From Actinomycetes bacterium (lineage in GTDB: Bacteria; Actinomycetota; Acidimicrobiia; Acidimicrobiales; Poriferisodalaceae), in assembly GCA_024228575.1 (NCBI GenBank), contig JAAETH010000404.1, positions 1-41,927 of the forward strand: 41,927 bases of DNA, read 5' to 3'. Numbering within the stretch: the stretch's first letter is position 1; every line of letters begins with the position of its first letter. The notes below the pieces were generated by a model. That model ran no database searches. It saw nothing but the letters and a program-made list of their open reading frames with translations, and had not been told where the DNA came from. Made by a program: the position numbers and the translations under genes. Shown piece by piece: positions 23,682 to 30,713 of the stretch.

Positions 23682-25211
23682 GTGACCAGCACTTCGACGC
23701 TTGCGTCGACCCAAGCAACCAAGCCTCCTTGGTATCGCGACACGACCATTGTCAAGTGGTTCGCTCAAGTCGCGGCCTTGGTGTTGGTCGTCGGCGCTCT
23801 CGCGTTCTTGGCCATCGTGGGAGGAGACAACCTCGAAGCCAAAGACATTGCCACCGACTTCGACTTCCTGAACATCAACCAGGGGTTCGATATCTCTGAG
23901 GGCATCGATTCCGATCCCGACACCGGTGGTCGTGCGCTGTGGGTCGGCATTGTCAATACGCTGCGGCTCGCGGTAGCAGGCATGTTCGTGGCCACCATCC
24001 TCGGTGTGCTGATCGGCGTCGCCCGCCTTTCGCAAAACTGGATGGTCAACAAGGCTGCCTCGGCCTACATCGAGACCCTGCGAAACATCCCGGTCATCGT
24101 TCAGATCTTCATCTACGCCGCCGTGCTGGGCGGTCTCGGCCGACTGACCGCGGATTCCGACTTCCTCTGGGGCCTCGGATATATCTCGGCCAAGGGTGTT
24201 TCGCTGCCTCGAGTCTTCGTCGCCGACGGCTTCTATCAGTGGGCGGTCTTTCTGGTCATCGGCTCCGTCGTCGGCTTCTTCGTGCACCGCAACCGGGTGC
24301 GGCTCCAGGAGTCGACAGGGCGCATCACCTACCCAAACCTGTGGGCCCTCGGTGTGCTCACTGCGTTCGCCATCGTCGGGTGGTTCGCCCATCCGATGTG
24401 GGGATTCCTGTCCGGGGTCTTCGGATCGATCGGCGACGCATGGGACAGCATTCCCCAGATCTTGATGCAGCTGCTGTTGTCGGCGCTTGTCGTGTTCAGC
24501 GCGGCCAGCTGGATTCGCCGGTTCCTCGACAGCAAGCGAACTCCGGCCGGCTTGGCGAAGCTGACCGACGACGACATCTTCCGAATCATCTTTGCCGGTG
24601 TCGGCGGCGTGATCGGCCTGCTCTTCCTCATGGTGCTCTGGCCCGGTCTGTCGAGCTGGATCGTCAACTCGGGTTCCGACTTCTGGCATTTCCTCGCCGA
24701 CAAGTTCGGCGACGGGCGTTCTGGCCAGCCCGTCGATGCCATGATGCCGACCATCGAAGGTGAGGGAACCCTGCTGAAATACGGGCCCCAGGGCCTCACC
24801 ATGACCGTGGGCTTCGCGGCCATGTTCCTCGGTGTCACCCTGTACACGGCGGCATTCATCGCCGAGATCGTCAGGGGTGGCATCTTGGCGGTGCCGAAGG
24901 GGCAGAGCGAAGCAGCCTCGGCGATCGGCTTGAACAGGGCGCAGTCACTGCGTCAGGTCATCTTGCCCCAGGCATTCAGGGTCAGCCTGCCGCCACTGGG
25001 CAACCAGTATCTGAACCTGACCAAGAACACCTCGCTCGGTATCGCCGTCGGCTACGCCGACGTCGTGAGTATCGGAAACACCCTGCTGAACCAGTCGGGC
25101 AAGGCGTTGTCTGTGATCGCACTGTGGATGCTCTTCTACCTGGCCTGTTCGTTGAGCATCTCGGTCGTCGTCAACTGGTTCAACGTGCGCATGAAGATCG
25201 TGGAGCGTTGA
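23682..25211 (+). CDS. aapQ: General L-amino-acid ABC transporter permease, AapQ/BztB type, enlarged
   Basis: A 509-residue membrane protein. DTGGRALWVGIVNTLRLAVA and ASAYIETLRNIPVIVQIFIY are AapQ signatures. The cytoplasmic EAA loop that docks the ATPase is GGILAVPKGQSEAASAIGLN, followed by LRQVILPQAFRVSLPP. Rhizobial AapQ has about 400 residues; here about 110 extra residues with additional hydrophobic segments lie between the first permease block and the EAA block (about 150-365). An in-frame ATG at 23667 is an alternative start; GTG 23682 is preferred because GGGGGA lies 8 nt before it. The stop is 1 bp from the start of aapM. Confidence 0.92.
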   Translation: MTSTSTLASTQATKPPWYRDTTIVKWFAQVAALVLVVGALAFLAIVGGDNLEAKDIATDFDFLNINQGFDISEGIDSDPDTGGRALWVGIVNTLRLAVAGMFVATILGVLIGVARLSQNWMVNKAASAYIETLRNIPVIVQIFIYAAVLGGLGRLTADSDFLWGLGYISAKGVSLPRVFVADGFYQWAVFLVIGSVVGFFVHRNRVRLQESTGRITYPNLWALGVLTAFAIVGWFAHPMWGFLSGVFGSIGDAWDSIPQILMQLLLSALVVFSAASWIRRFLDSKRTPAGLAKLTDDDIFRIIFAGVGGVIGLLFLMVLWPGLSSWIVNSGSDFWHFLADKFGDGRSGQPVDAMMPTIEGEGTLLKYGPQGLTMTVGFAAMFLGVTLYTAAFIAEIVRGGILAVPKGQSEAASAIGLNRAQSLRQVILPQAFRVSLPPLGNQYLNLTKNTSLGIAVGYADVVSIGNTLLNQSGKALSVIALWMLFYLACSLSISVVVNWFNVRMKIVER

Positions 25212-25212
25212 C

Positions 25213-27123
25213 ATGAGCGGCATGATCACAGTCGAAGAAGCCGAAGAAGTCGTCGCCCTGCCACCAGAGCAGCCGAGCCTGCCGCCAGGCGAATGGATTC
25301 GCAAGAACCTGTTCTCGTCCATTGGCAATGGCGTCCTGACGGTCCTCTTCGCTCTGTTGCTGGTTTTCGCCTTCCGCGGACTTGTCAACTTCGCTTTCGA
25401 GAACCCCGAACGCGATTGGGACGCCGTCAGGGCCAACCTGCGGCTCTACATGACTTTCGCCTACCCGCTCGATCAGTATGTTCGAGTTTGGGTGTCACTC
25501 GGAATCGTGCTGTCGCTCTCCGGCCTGTCGGCCGGGCTCTGGTCGCCAGACGGCTATGTTTCGGCCCGACGCATCTCCACCTGGTTTCTCGGTGGAGGAG
25601 CCGTCTTGTTGGCCGCGGCCCTCGCCGTGCAGGGGCAACTGCAGCGTGACGAGAACGGCGAGTTCCTGATCGACGAGGACCTCGAACTGATCAGGGGTTC
25701 GTGGGCATCGGGGCTTGGAAGCCGGATCTCGTGGTTTGCCCTCGCGGCCATCCTGATCGGCGCCGGCGCCGCCATATGGTTCGGCCTGGGTGATCGACGA
25801 CGAAACACATTCGTCAGGACTGTCAACCTCACCTATGCCGGCTTTGGCGTTATCGTCGGCTCGCTGTGGGTCGTCCGCTACGGTCACTACAACGGCAGCC
25901 CTGCCGAAGGTACGCACTACGCCGACCCCGATTCGCTGGTGGCGATGTCGACCCGGCTTCCATGGACGGTCATGTGGGTTCTGCTCGGCGTGTCCTACTT
26001 CGTTGGCAAGGCGGTTCGTGGTTGGCCGTTGCTGAAGCCGTTGGCGCTGACGTTTTGGGGGCTATTGCCGTTCTTCGTGTTCTGGGTGGTTCTGCGCGAC
26101 CCCGACATCGACTGGGCCCATGTCTGGACGACCGACCTGCCGATGTACCTTGCGTTTGCCGTGATCGGCGGTGCCGTGTTGTTCACCCTGACGAATCCGA
26201 GCTTGGGCGAAATCGGTCGAGCGTTGGCGTTTGTGCTTCTTCTGGTAGCGGTTTTCACGTTCGTCGGAGGCTTCTTCGGTTGGTTCTCGATGCTTCAAAA
26301 GGCGCGCCTCAGCTTCGTGTTTCTGGCTGCGTTTGCGCTGGTCGCCAACAACTTCGCGGGCGAGTTCGCCAAGCGTCGAACCTTCGTCATCGGATGGCTG
26401 TTGACGCTCGGGGTCATGCACTACTTCGTCACACTGATCAACTCAGCGTCGACGTTGAACATCCGCTCCGATTCGTTCTTGGGTGGGTTCATGTTCACGA
26501 TCTTCGCTGCGGTGTTCGGTCTCATGTTCTCGTTCCCGCTGGGGGTGCTGCTCGCCCTGGCCAGAACATCGTCGTTGCCCATCTTCAGGCTGTTGGCTAC
26601 GACATTCATCGAGGTGGTGCGCGGCATTCCGTTCATCACCGTGCTGTTCTTCTTCTCGATCATGCTGCCGCTGTTCTTGCCCGAAGGCATGGAGGTTGCT
26701 GAGCATGGGGCGGTCATCGTCGGTCTCGTTCTGTTCTCGTCTGCCTACCTGGCCGAGAACGTCCGCGGTGGTCTGCAGTCGGTCCGAAGAGGGCAATACG
26801 AAGCTGCCGATGCCACAGGCCTCACCACGGCGCAGCGCACGGGCCTCATCGTCTTGCCTCAGGCGCTGCGAGTGTCGATCCCACCGCTCGTCGGTCAGAC
26901 GATCTCCTCGTACAAGGAGACCTCGCTGTTCGCCATCGTCGGCATCTTCGACTTCCTGAGGATCGCCAACAACGTCGTGCCGAACCAGAGCTCGCCGATC
27001 AACTTCGTTGGTCACAAGCGCGAGGGTCTGTTGTTCGTTTCGCTGATTTACTGGATCGGTTCCTACGCGATGTCAAAGTATTCACAGAAGCTCGAGAAGA
27101 AGCTGGGGGTCGGATCCCGATGA
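25213..27123 (+). CDS. aapM: General L-amino-acid ABC transporter permease, AapM/BztC type, with large N-terminal membrane extension
   Basis: A 636-residue membrane protein. The C-terminal 220 residues are a standard AapM permease: [56 protein letters not shown] (EAA loop) and [15 protein letters not shown] at the end. [20 protein letters not shown] near the N-terminus is also an AapM hallmark. Between them lie about 250 more residues than in rhizobial AapM (about 385 total), forming many extra transmembrane segments (roughly 90-415). What they do is unknown. The ATG is 1 bp after aapQ, and the stop overlaps the aapP ATG by 4 nt. Confidence 0.92.
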   Translation: MSGMITVEEAEEVVALPPEQPSLPPGEWIRKNLFSSIGNGVLTVLFALLLVFAFRGLVNFAFENPERDWDAVRANLRLYMTFAYPLDQYVRVWVSLGIVLSLSGLSAGLWSPDGYVSARRISTWFLGGGAVLLAAALAVQGQLQRDENGEFLIDEDLELIRGSWASGLGSRISWFALAAILIGAGAAIWFGLGDRRRNTFVRTVNLTYAGFGVIVGSLWVVRYGHYNGSPAEGTHYADPDSLVAMSTRLPWTVMWVLLGVSYFVGKAVRGWPLLKPLALTFWGLLPFFVFWVVLRDPDIDWAHVWTTDLPMYLAFAVIGGAVLFTLTNPSLGEIGRALAFVLLLVAVFTFVGGFFGWFSMLQKARLSFVFLAAFALVANNFAGEFAKRRTFVIGWLLTLGVMHYFVTLINSASTLNIRSDSFLGGFMFTIFAAVFGLMFSFPLGVLLALARTSSLPIFRLLATTFIEVVRGIPFITVLFFFSIMLPLFLPEGMEVAEHGAVIVGLVLFSSAYLAENVRGGLQSVRRGQYEAADATGLTTAQRTGLIVLPQALRVSIPPLVGQTISSYKETSLFAIVGIFDFLRIANNVVPNQSSPINFVGHKREGLLFVSLIYWIGSYAMSKYSQKLEKKLGVGSR

Positions 27124-27884
27124 CCGATGCAATGACTCTTCATGCCAGTTCCACCGCTGAGATGATCGTCTGCGACGCCGTCGACAAGTGGTACGGCGAC
27201 TTCCAAGCTCTCAAGGGTGTCAGCGCCACCATCGCCGAACGCGAGGTGGTCGTTGTGTTGGGCCCTTCGGGTTCGGGAAAGTCGACCTGGATCCGCTGTA
27301 TAAATCGCCTCGAGGCACACCAGGGTGGACGCATTGTCGTCGATGGTGTCGAGCTGACCAACGACACTCGCAACATCGAGAAGATCCGCTCCGAAGTTGG
27401 AATGGTCTTCCAGCAATTCAACCTGTTCCCGCACCTCACGGTGCTCGATAACATCACCCTGGCCCCTCGTTGGGTTCGCAAGGTGCCGAAGGCCGACGCC
27501 GAGGCCAAGGCCATGGAGTTGCTCGAAACGGTCGGCATTCCCGAGCAGGCCGAGAAGTTTCCTGGTCAGCTCTCGGGCGGTCAGCAGCAGCGCGTGGCTA
27601 TCGCTCGCGCGTTGGCGATGGAGCCCCGGGTGATGCTCTTCGACGAGCCGACATCGGCGCTCGATCCGGAGATGATCAAGGAAGTGCTCGACGTCATGAA
27701 GGGTCTCGCTCGCTCTGGCATGACCATGATCGTCGTGACCCACGAGATGGGATTCGCCCGCGAGGTCGCCGACCGTATCATCTTCATGGAGAGCGGCGAG
27801 ATCGTCGAGGTCGGAACCCCAGAGCACTTCTTCACGAATCCGACCGAAGATCGCACCAAGCTGTTTCTGTCGCAGATTCTCTGA
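27120..27884 (+). CDS. aapP: General L-amino-acid ABC transporter ATPase, AapP/BztD type
   Basis: A 254-residue polar-amino-acid ABC ATPase. Walker A is GPSGSGKST (48-56), the Q-loop is [16 protein letters not shown], the ABC signature is [15 protein letters not shown], Walker B is [14 protein letters not shown] and the switch histidine is in [14 protein letters not shown]. It energises import through AapQM. All catalytic residues are present. The ATG overlaps the aapM stop (ATGA), a standard coupling. An operon continuation is possible: the small-protein gene downstream starts 15 bp later. Confidence 0.95.
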   Translation: MTDAMTLHASSTAEMIVCDAVDKWYGDFQALKGVSATIAEREVVVVLGPSGSGKSTWIRCINRLEAHQGGRIVVDGVELTNDTRNIEKIRSEVGMVFQQFNLFPHLTVLDNITLAPRWVRKVPKADAEAKAMELLETVGIPEQAEKFPGQLSGGQQQRVAIARALAMEPRVMLFDEPTSALDPEMIKEVLDVMKGLARSGMTMIVVTHEMGFAREVADRIIFMESGEIVEVGTPEHFFTNPTEDRTKLFLSQIL

Positions 27885-27898
27885 TTTGAGGGACACCC

Positions 27899-28186
27899 AT
27901 GACCAGTGAGGAATCGACCGAAGATCGAACGCCTTTCGACCTTGCCTTCGATGACGCTCTGACGCACCTTGCCGGGTGTCGAATGGCCTACGACGACGAC
28001 CCTCGCGACCCCGAGCGAGTTACAGCCCTCGCCGCGGCGAGGGATCGACTCGAGGAAGCCAGGAAGGCGATGAACGCCGAGCGCGACCGCTTGGGGCTGT
28101 CACCTCGCAAGCTTCCCGAGTCAGCGGTGCGCAAGATAGAGGGCGAGCCCATGCACCTCTGGCAGGCCATCCAGCAAGAAGGCTGA
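27899..28186 (+). CDS. Small conserved protein of unknown function, tandem paralog 1
   Basis: A 95-residue acidic protein, probably alpha-helical, with no signal peptide. Residues 13-73 align without gaps to residues 10-70 of the next gene product; by my count 41 of 61 are identical. Shared blocks are AFDxAxxHLAxCRxAYxD, DPRDP, ARxRLxExRKAMxxER and RLGLxPRKLP. Both proteins also keep a Met-x-x-Trp-Gln near the C-terminus. GAGGG lies 6 nt before the ATG, and the gene begins 15 bp after aapP, so it may be the last gene of the transporter operon. I do not recognise the family. Confidence 0.8.
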   Translation: MTSEESTEDRTPFDLAFDDALTHLAGCRMAYDDDPRDPERVTALAAARDRLEEARKAMNAERDRLGLSPRKLPESAVRKIEGEPMHLWQAIQQEG

Positions 28187-28213
28187 CGCGGGCACAACGG
28201 GCGCTCTGGGCGG

Positions 28214-28219
28214 TACCGT
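28214..28219 (+). promoter_or_regulatory. -10 element (TACCGT), leaderless start
   Basis: TACCGT ends 7 nt before the ATG at 28227, in the 40-bp gap between the two small paralogs. The second copy therefore seems to have its own promoter. Confidence 0.5.
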
Positions 28220-28226
28220 CTGTTGA

Positions 28227-28514
28227 ATGGGTGCTGAATTGCAACGAATCGCGCTCGATGACGCCTTCGACGAGGCGTTCCAGCATCTGGCCGAGTGCCG
28301 TATCGCCTACGAGGACAACCCGCGCGACCCATCCACCGTGGAAGCGCTGAGCGCCGCAAGGCTGCGACTCGATGAGTCCCGCAAGGCCATGGACCTCGAA
28401 CGTGTCCGCCTCGGACTGGCGCCACGCAAGCTGCCGGTGAGGTCGCGCGAAACAGCAGACGGACCCGCGCCAATGGCCGAGTGGCAGCGTCTGGACTGGT
28501 ACTCGGCGGGCTAG
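28227..28514 (+). CDS. Small conserved protein of unknown function, tandem paralog 2
   Basis: A 95-residue protein, paralog of the preceding gene (DDAFDEAFQHLAECRIAYED, NPRDP, ESRKAMDLERVRLGLAPRKL). It differs at both ends, ending in AEWQRLDWYSAG. Unlike copy 1 it has no Shine-Dalgarno sequence; TACCGT sits 7 nt before the ATG, suggesting a leaderless message. The conserved invariant Cys, the DPRDP turn and the basic PRKLP strip are the best candidates for functional sites. It is convergent with the zinc-binding protein gene, 4 bp apart. Function unknown. Confidence 0.8.
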   Translation: MGAELQRIALDDAFDEAFQHLAECRIAYEDNPRDPSTVEALSAARLRLDESRKAMDLERVRLGLAPRKLPVRSRETADGPAPMAEWQRLDWYSAG

Positions 28515-28518
28515 AGGC

Positions 28519-28761
28519 CTATTCCTCTGGCAGCGGGCCGTAGGGCTCTTCGGCCTTCTCGTAGCACTCCTGATGGAAGTGTTCGACGCGATCCCACTTG
28601 CCCTTGATGTAGACGTTGCAGATCACCTGGTACGCGCGCACCTTGGCGCGGAACTTGATCAATTCGTCGCAATGGGAGCAATAAGCAGAATTACCCGCAT
28701 CAATCGTGCGCAAGACCGCACGACTCGTCCACTTCATACTTGCCTGTTGCTTGGCTGCCAT
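28519..28761 (-). CDS. Small zinc-binding (Cys/His) protein, probable nucleic-acid-associated
   Basis: An 80-residue protein with YCSHCDELIKF (Cys28, Cys31) and EHFHQECYEKA (His61, His63, Cys66), separated by a strand-rich stretch with Cys48. This spacing can form a treble-clef or zinc-ribbon-like site. I recall similar short proteins in other actinobacteria, without known function. A basic N-terminus (MAAKQQASMKWTSRAVLR) suggests binding to nucleic acid, which is inference. GGAG lies about 6 nt before the ATG, and a TAGGTT at 28816-28821 gives it a leader of about 50 nt. It lies between an inverted-repeat-rich control region and the small paralogs. Confidence 0.75.
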   Translation of the reverse strand: MAAKQQASMKWTSRAVLRTIDAGNSAYCSHCDELIKFRAKVRAYQVICNVYIKGKWDRVEHFHQECYEKAEEPYGPLPEE

Positions 28762-28815
28762 ATCACTCCGTAGTTCGTGCCCCGCCAGAGACCGTCGACC
28801 TGAAGTCGAGGGTGA

Positions 28816-28837
28816 AACCTAGTTCGCGTGTTCACGC
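28816..28837 (-). promoter_or_regulatory. Candidate promoter with operator-like dyad for the zinc protein gene
   Basis: On the minus strand TAGGTT (28821-28816) would be the -10. Just upstream, in the -10/-35 spacer, lies the dyad GCGTG-AA-CACGC (28837-28826), a good position for a repressor site. No clear -35 is visible. Confidence 0.4.
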
Positions 28838-28850
28838 AAGTGGGTGATGG

Positions 28851-28888
28851 TCGCGCGAGCCGCGCGGGATGCTCGCGCGAACCGCGCG
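28851..28888. repeat. Two direct copies of a 16-bp CGCGCG-flanked motif, 22 bp apart
   Basis: TCGCGCGAGCCGCGCG at 28851-28866 recurs as TCGCGCGAACCGCGCG at 28873-28888, one mismatch. The start-to-start spacing of 22 bp is about two helical turns, so both face the same side. Each copy has CGCGCG arms around a short centre. It lies upstream of the zinc-protein promoter and about 60 bp downstream of ettA. Confidence 0.6.
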
Positions 28889-28947
28889 AATATGCTGGTC
28901 AGAGCCCCTTTTTCGCGCCATCAGTGAAATTTCAAGGGTGTGATTTG

Positions 28948-30621
28948 TCATCGAGCCAGCGGCTTGTACTTGATTCTCATCGGCTGGTCAGCCTCGATGC
29001 CCAATTCACGCTTGCGGAACTCCTCATATTCGCTGAAGTTACCCTCGAACCACCGCACCTGAGAGTCACCTTCGAAGGCGAGAACGTGGGTTGCGACCCG
29101 ATCGAGGAACCAACGATCGTGGCTCGTGACGATTGCACAACCGGGGTAGGCCAGCAGCGCCTCCTCGAGCGAACGGAGGGTGTCGACGTCGAGATCGTTG
29201 GTCGGCTCATCGAGCAATAGGACGTTTCCGCCGCTCTTGAGGACCTTGGCCAGATGAACGCGGTTTCGTTCACCACCCGAGAGATCGCCGACCCGCTTCT
29301 GTTGGTCCGGGCCCTTGAAGTTGAACGATGCGACGTACGAGCGGCTGTGCATCTCCCTGGCGCCGAGCACGATGGTGTCGTGGCCACCCGTGATCTCGTC
29401 GTAGACGGTGGCGTCGCCGTCGAGCGTGTCGCGAGACTGATCGACATAGGCGAGGTCGACCGTCTGGCCGACCGTGACCGAGCCCGAATCGGGTTCCTCG
29501 GATCCGGTGATCATGCGGAACAAGGTCGTCTTGCCTGCACCGTTCGGTCCGATGACACCGACGATGCCTGCGGGGGGAAGGTTGAAGGAGAGGTCTTCGA
29601 TGAGGAGCTTGTCCTCAAAACCCTTCGCCACGTGATCGGCGACTACAACAACGTCGCCGAGACGTCGGTTGGCAGGAATGACCATCTCGAGTTTCGACTG
29701 TTGTTCCTGGATCTCCTTGGACCTGGCCACGAGTTCGTCGTAGGCCTGGAGGCGGGCCTTGTTCTTCGCCTGTCGGCCCTTGGGGTTCATCCTCACCCAG
29801 TCGAGCTCGTGGGCCAGGGTGCGCTGCATGGCGGACTCCTGTTTCTCCTTGACCTGGAGAGCCTTGCGCTTCTGATCGAGCCAGCCCGAATAGTTGCCCT
29901 CGTACGGGAACGTCTTGCCGTGGTCGACCTCGAGGATCCATCCGGCAACATTGTCGAGGAAGTAGCGGTCGTGGGTCACCGCTATGACACAGCCGGTGTA
30001 GTCCTTCAGGAACCTCTCGAGCCAGGCGACCGATTCCGCGTCGAGGTGGTTGGTCGGCTCGTCGAGCAGGAGGAGGTCGGGATGTGACAACAGCAGGCGA
30101 CAGAGGGCGACCCTGCGTTTCTCGCCACCGGAGAGGTTGGTGACCTCGGCGTCGGCAGGGGGGACGCGCAGAGCGTCCATGGCGATCTCGACTCGTCGCT
30201 CGACGTCCCATGCGTCGGCAGCCTCGATCTTGGCTTCGAGTGCGGCCTGCTCGGTGCCGATCTTCTCGTAGTCGGCGTCGGGGTCGGCCCACATGGCCAT
30301 GACCTCGTTGTATCGGTCGATGAGGCCCTGCACCTTGGCCACACCATCCATGATGTTGCCGTAGACGTCCTTTTCGGGGTCTAGCTGCGGCTCCTGTTCG
30401 AGATATCCAACCGTGAACCCGGGTGTGAGGCGGGCATCGCCCGTATAGCCATCGTCGAGACCGGCCATGATCCGCAACAGTGAAGACTTTCCCGAGCCGT
30501 TGTGGCCGATAACTCCGATCTTGGCGCCGGGGTAGAACGCCAGCGTCACATCGCGAAGCACATCGCGGTCGGGCGGGTAGAAACGATTCACTTTGTGCAT
30601 CGTGAAGATGAACTCGCTCAC
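28948..30621 (-). CDS. ettA: Energy-dependent translational throttle protein EttA (ABC-F)
   Basis: A 557-residue ABC-F protein with two nucleotide-binding domains and no membrane segment. First domain: Walker A GHNGSGKSS (39-47), signature LSGGEKRRVALCRLLL, Walker B LLLDEPTNHLDAES. Second domain: GPNGAGKTT, LSGGERNRVHLAKVL, LLLDEPTNDLDVDT. The arm within domain 1 (about 90-130) and the linker (QQSKLEMVIPANRRLGD) match EttA. It binds the ribosomal E site and gates entry into elongation according to ATP/ADP. The GTG start has AGGAGG about 8 nt upstream and a TAGCTT further up. It is divergent from kgd, 92 bp apart. Confidence 0.94.
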   Translation of the reverse strand: MSEFIFTMHKVNRFYPPDRDVLRDVTLAFYPGAKIGVIGHNGSGKSSLLRIMAGLDDGYTGDARLTPGFTVGYLEQEPQLDPEKDVYGNIMDGVAKVQGLIDRYNEVMAMWADPDADYEKIGTEQAALEAKIEAADAWDVERRVEIAMDALRVPPADAEVTNLSGGEKRRVALCRLLLSHPDLLLLDEPTNHLDAESVAWLERFLKDYTGCVIAVTHDRYFLDNVAGWILEVDHGKTFPYEGNYSGWLDQKRKALQVKEKQESAMQRTLAHELDWVRMNPKGRQAKNKARLQAYDELVARSKEIQEQQSKLEMVIPANRRLGDVVVVADHVAKGFEDKLLIEDLSFNLPPAGIVGVIGPNGAGKTTLFRMITGSEEPDSGSVTVGQTVDLAYVDQSRDTLDGDATVYDEITGGHDTIVLGAREMHSRSYVASFNFKGPDQQKRVGDLSGGERNRVHLAKVLKSGGNVLLLDEPTNDLDVDTLRSLEEALLAYPGCAIVTSHDRWFLDRVATHVLAFEGDSQVRWFEGNFSEYEEFRKRELGIEADQPMRIKYKPLAR

Positions 30622-30653
30622 GGGGCATCCTCCTGGGATCGAGCCAATCCGCC

Positions 30654-30659
30654 AAGCTA
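30654..30659 (-). promoter_or_regulatory. -10 element (TAGCTT) for ettA
   Basis: TAGCTT on the minus strand lies 32 nt before the ettA GTG. It would produce a short leader that includes the AGGAGG ribosome-binding site. Confidence 0.4.
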
Positions 30660-30700
30660 TCGGCCCGAGCAGCCATCAGGCGGGTCGCTCGGCCGGTCGG

Positions 30701-30706
30701 TACCAT
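30701..30706 (+). promoter_or_regulatory. -10 element (TACCAT), leaderless start of kgd
   Basis: TACCAT ends 7 nt before the kgd GTG at 30714. Its GTACCATCTG context is identical to that before the vanW gene. Confidence 0.5.
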
Positions 30707-30713
30707 CTGGCCC

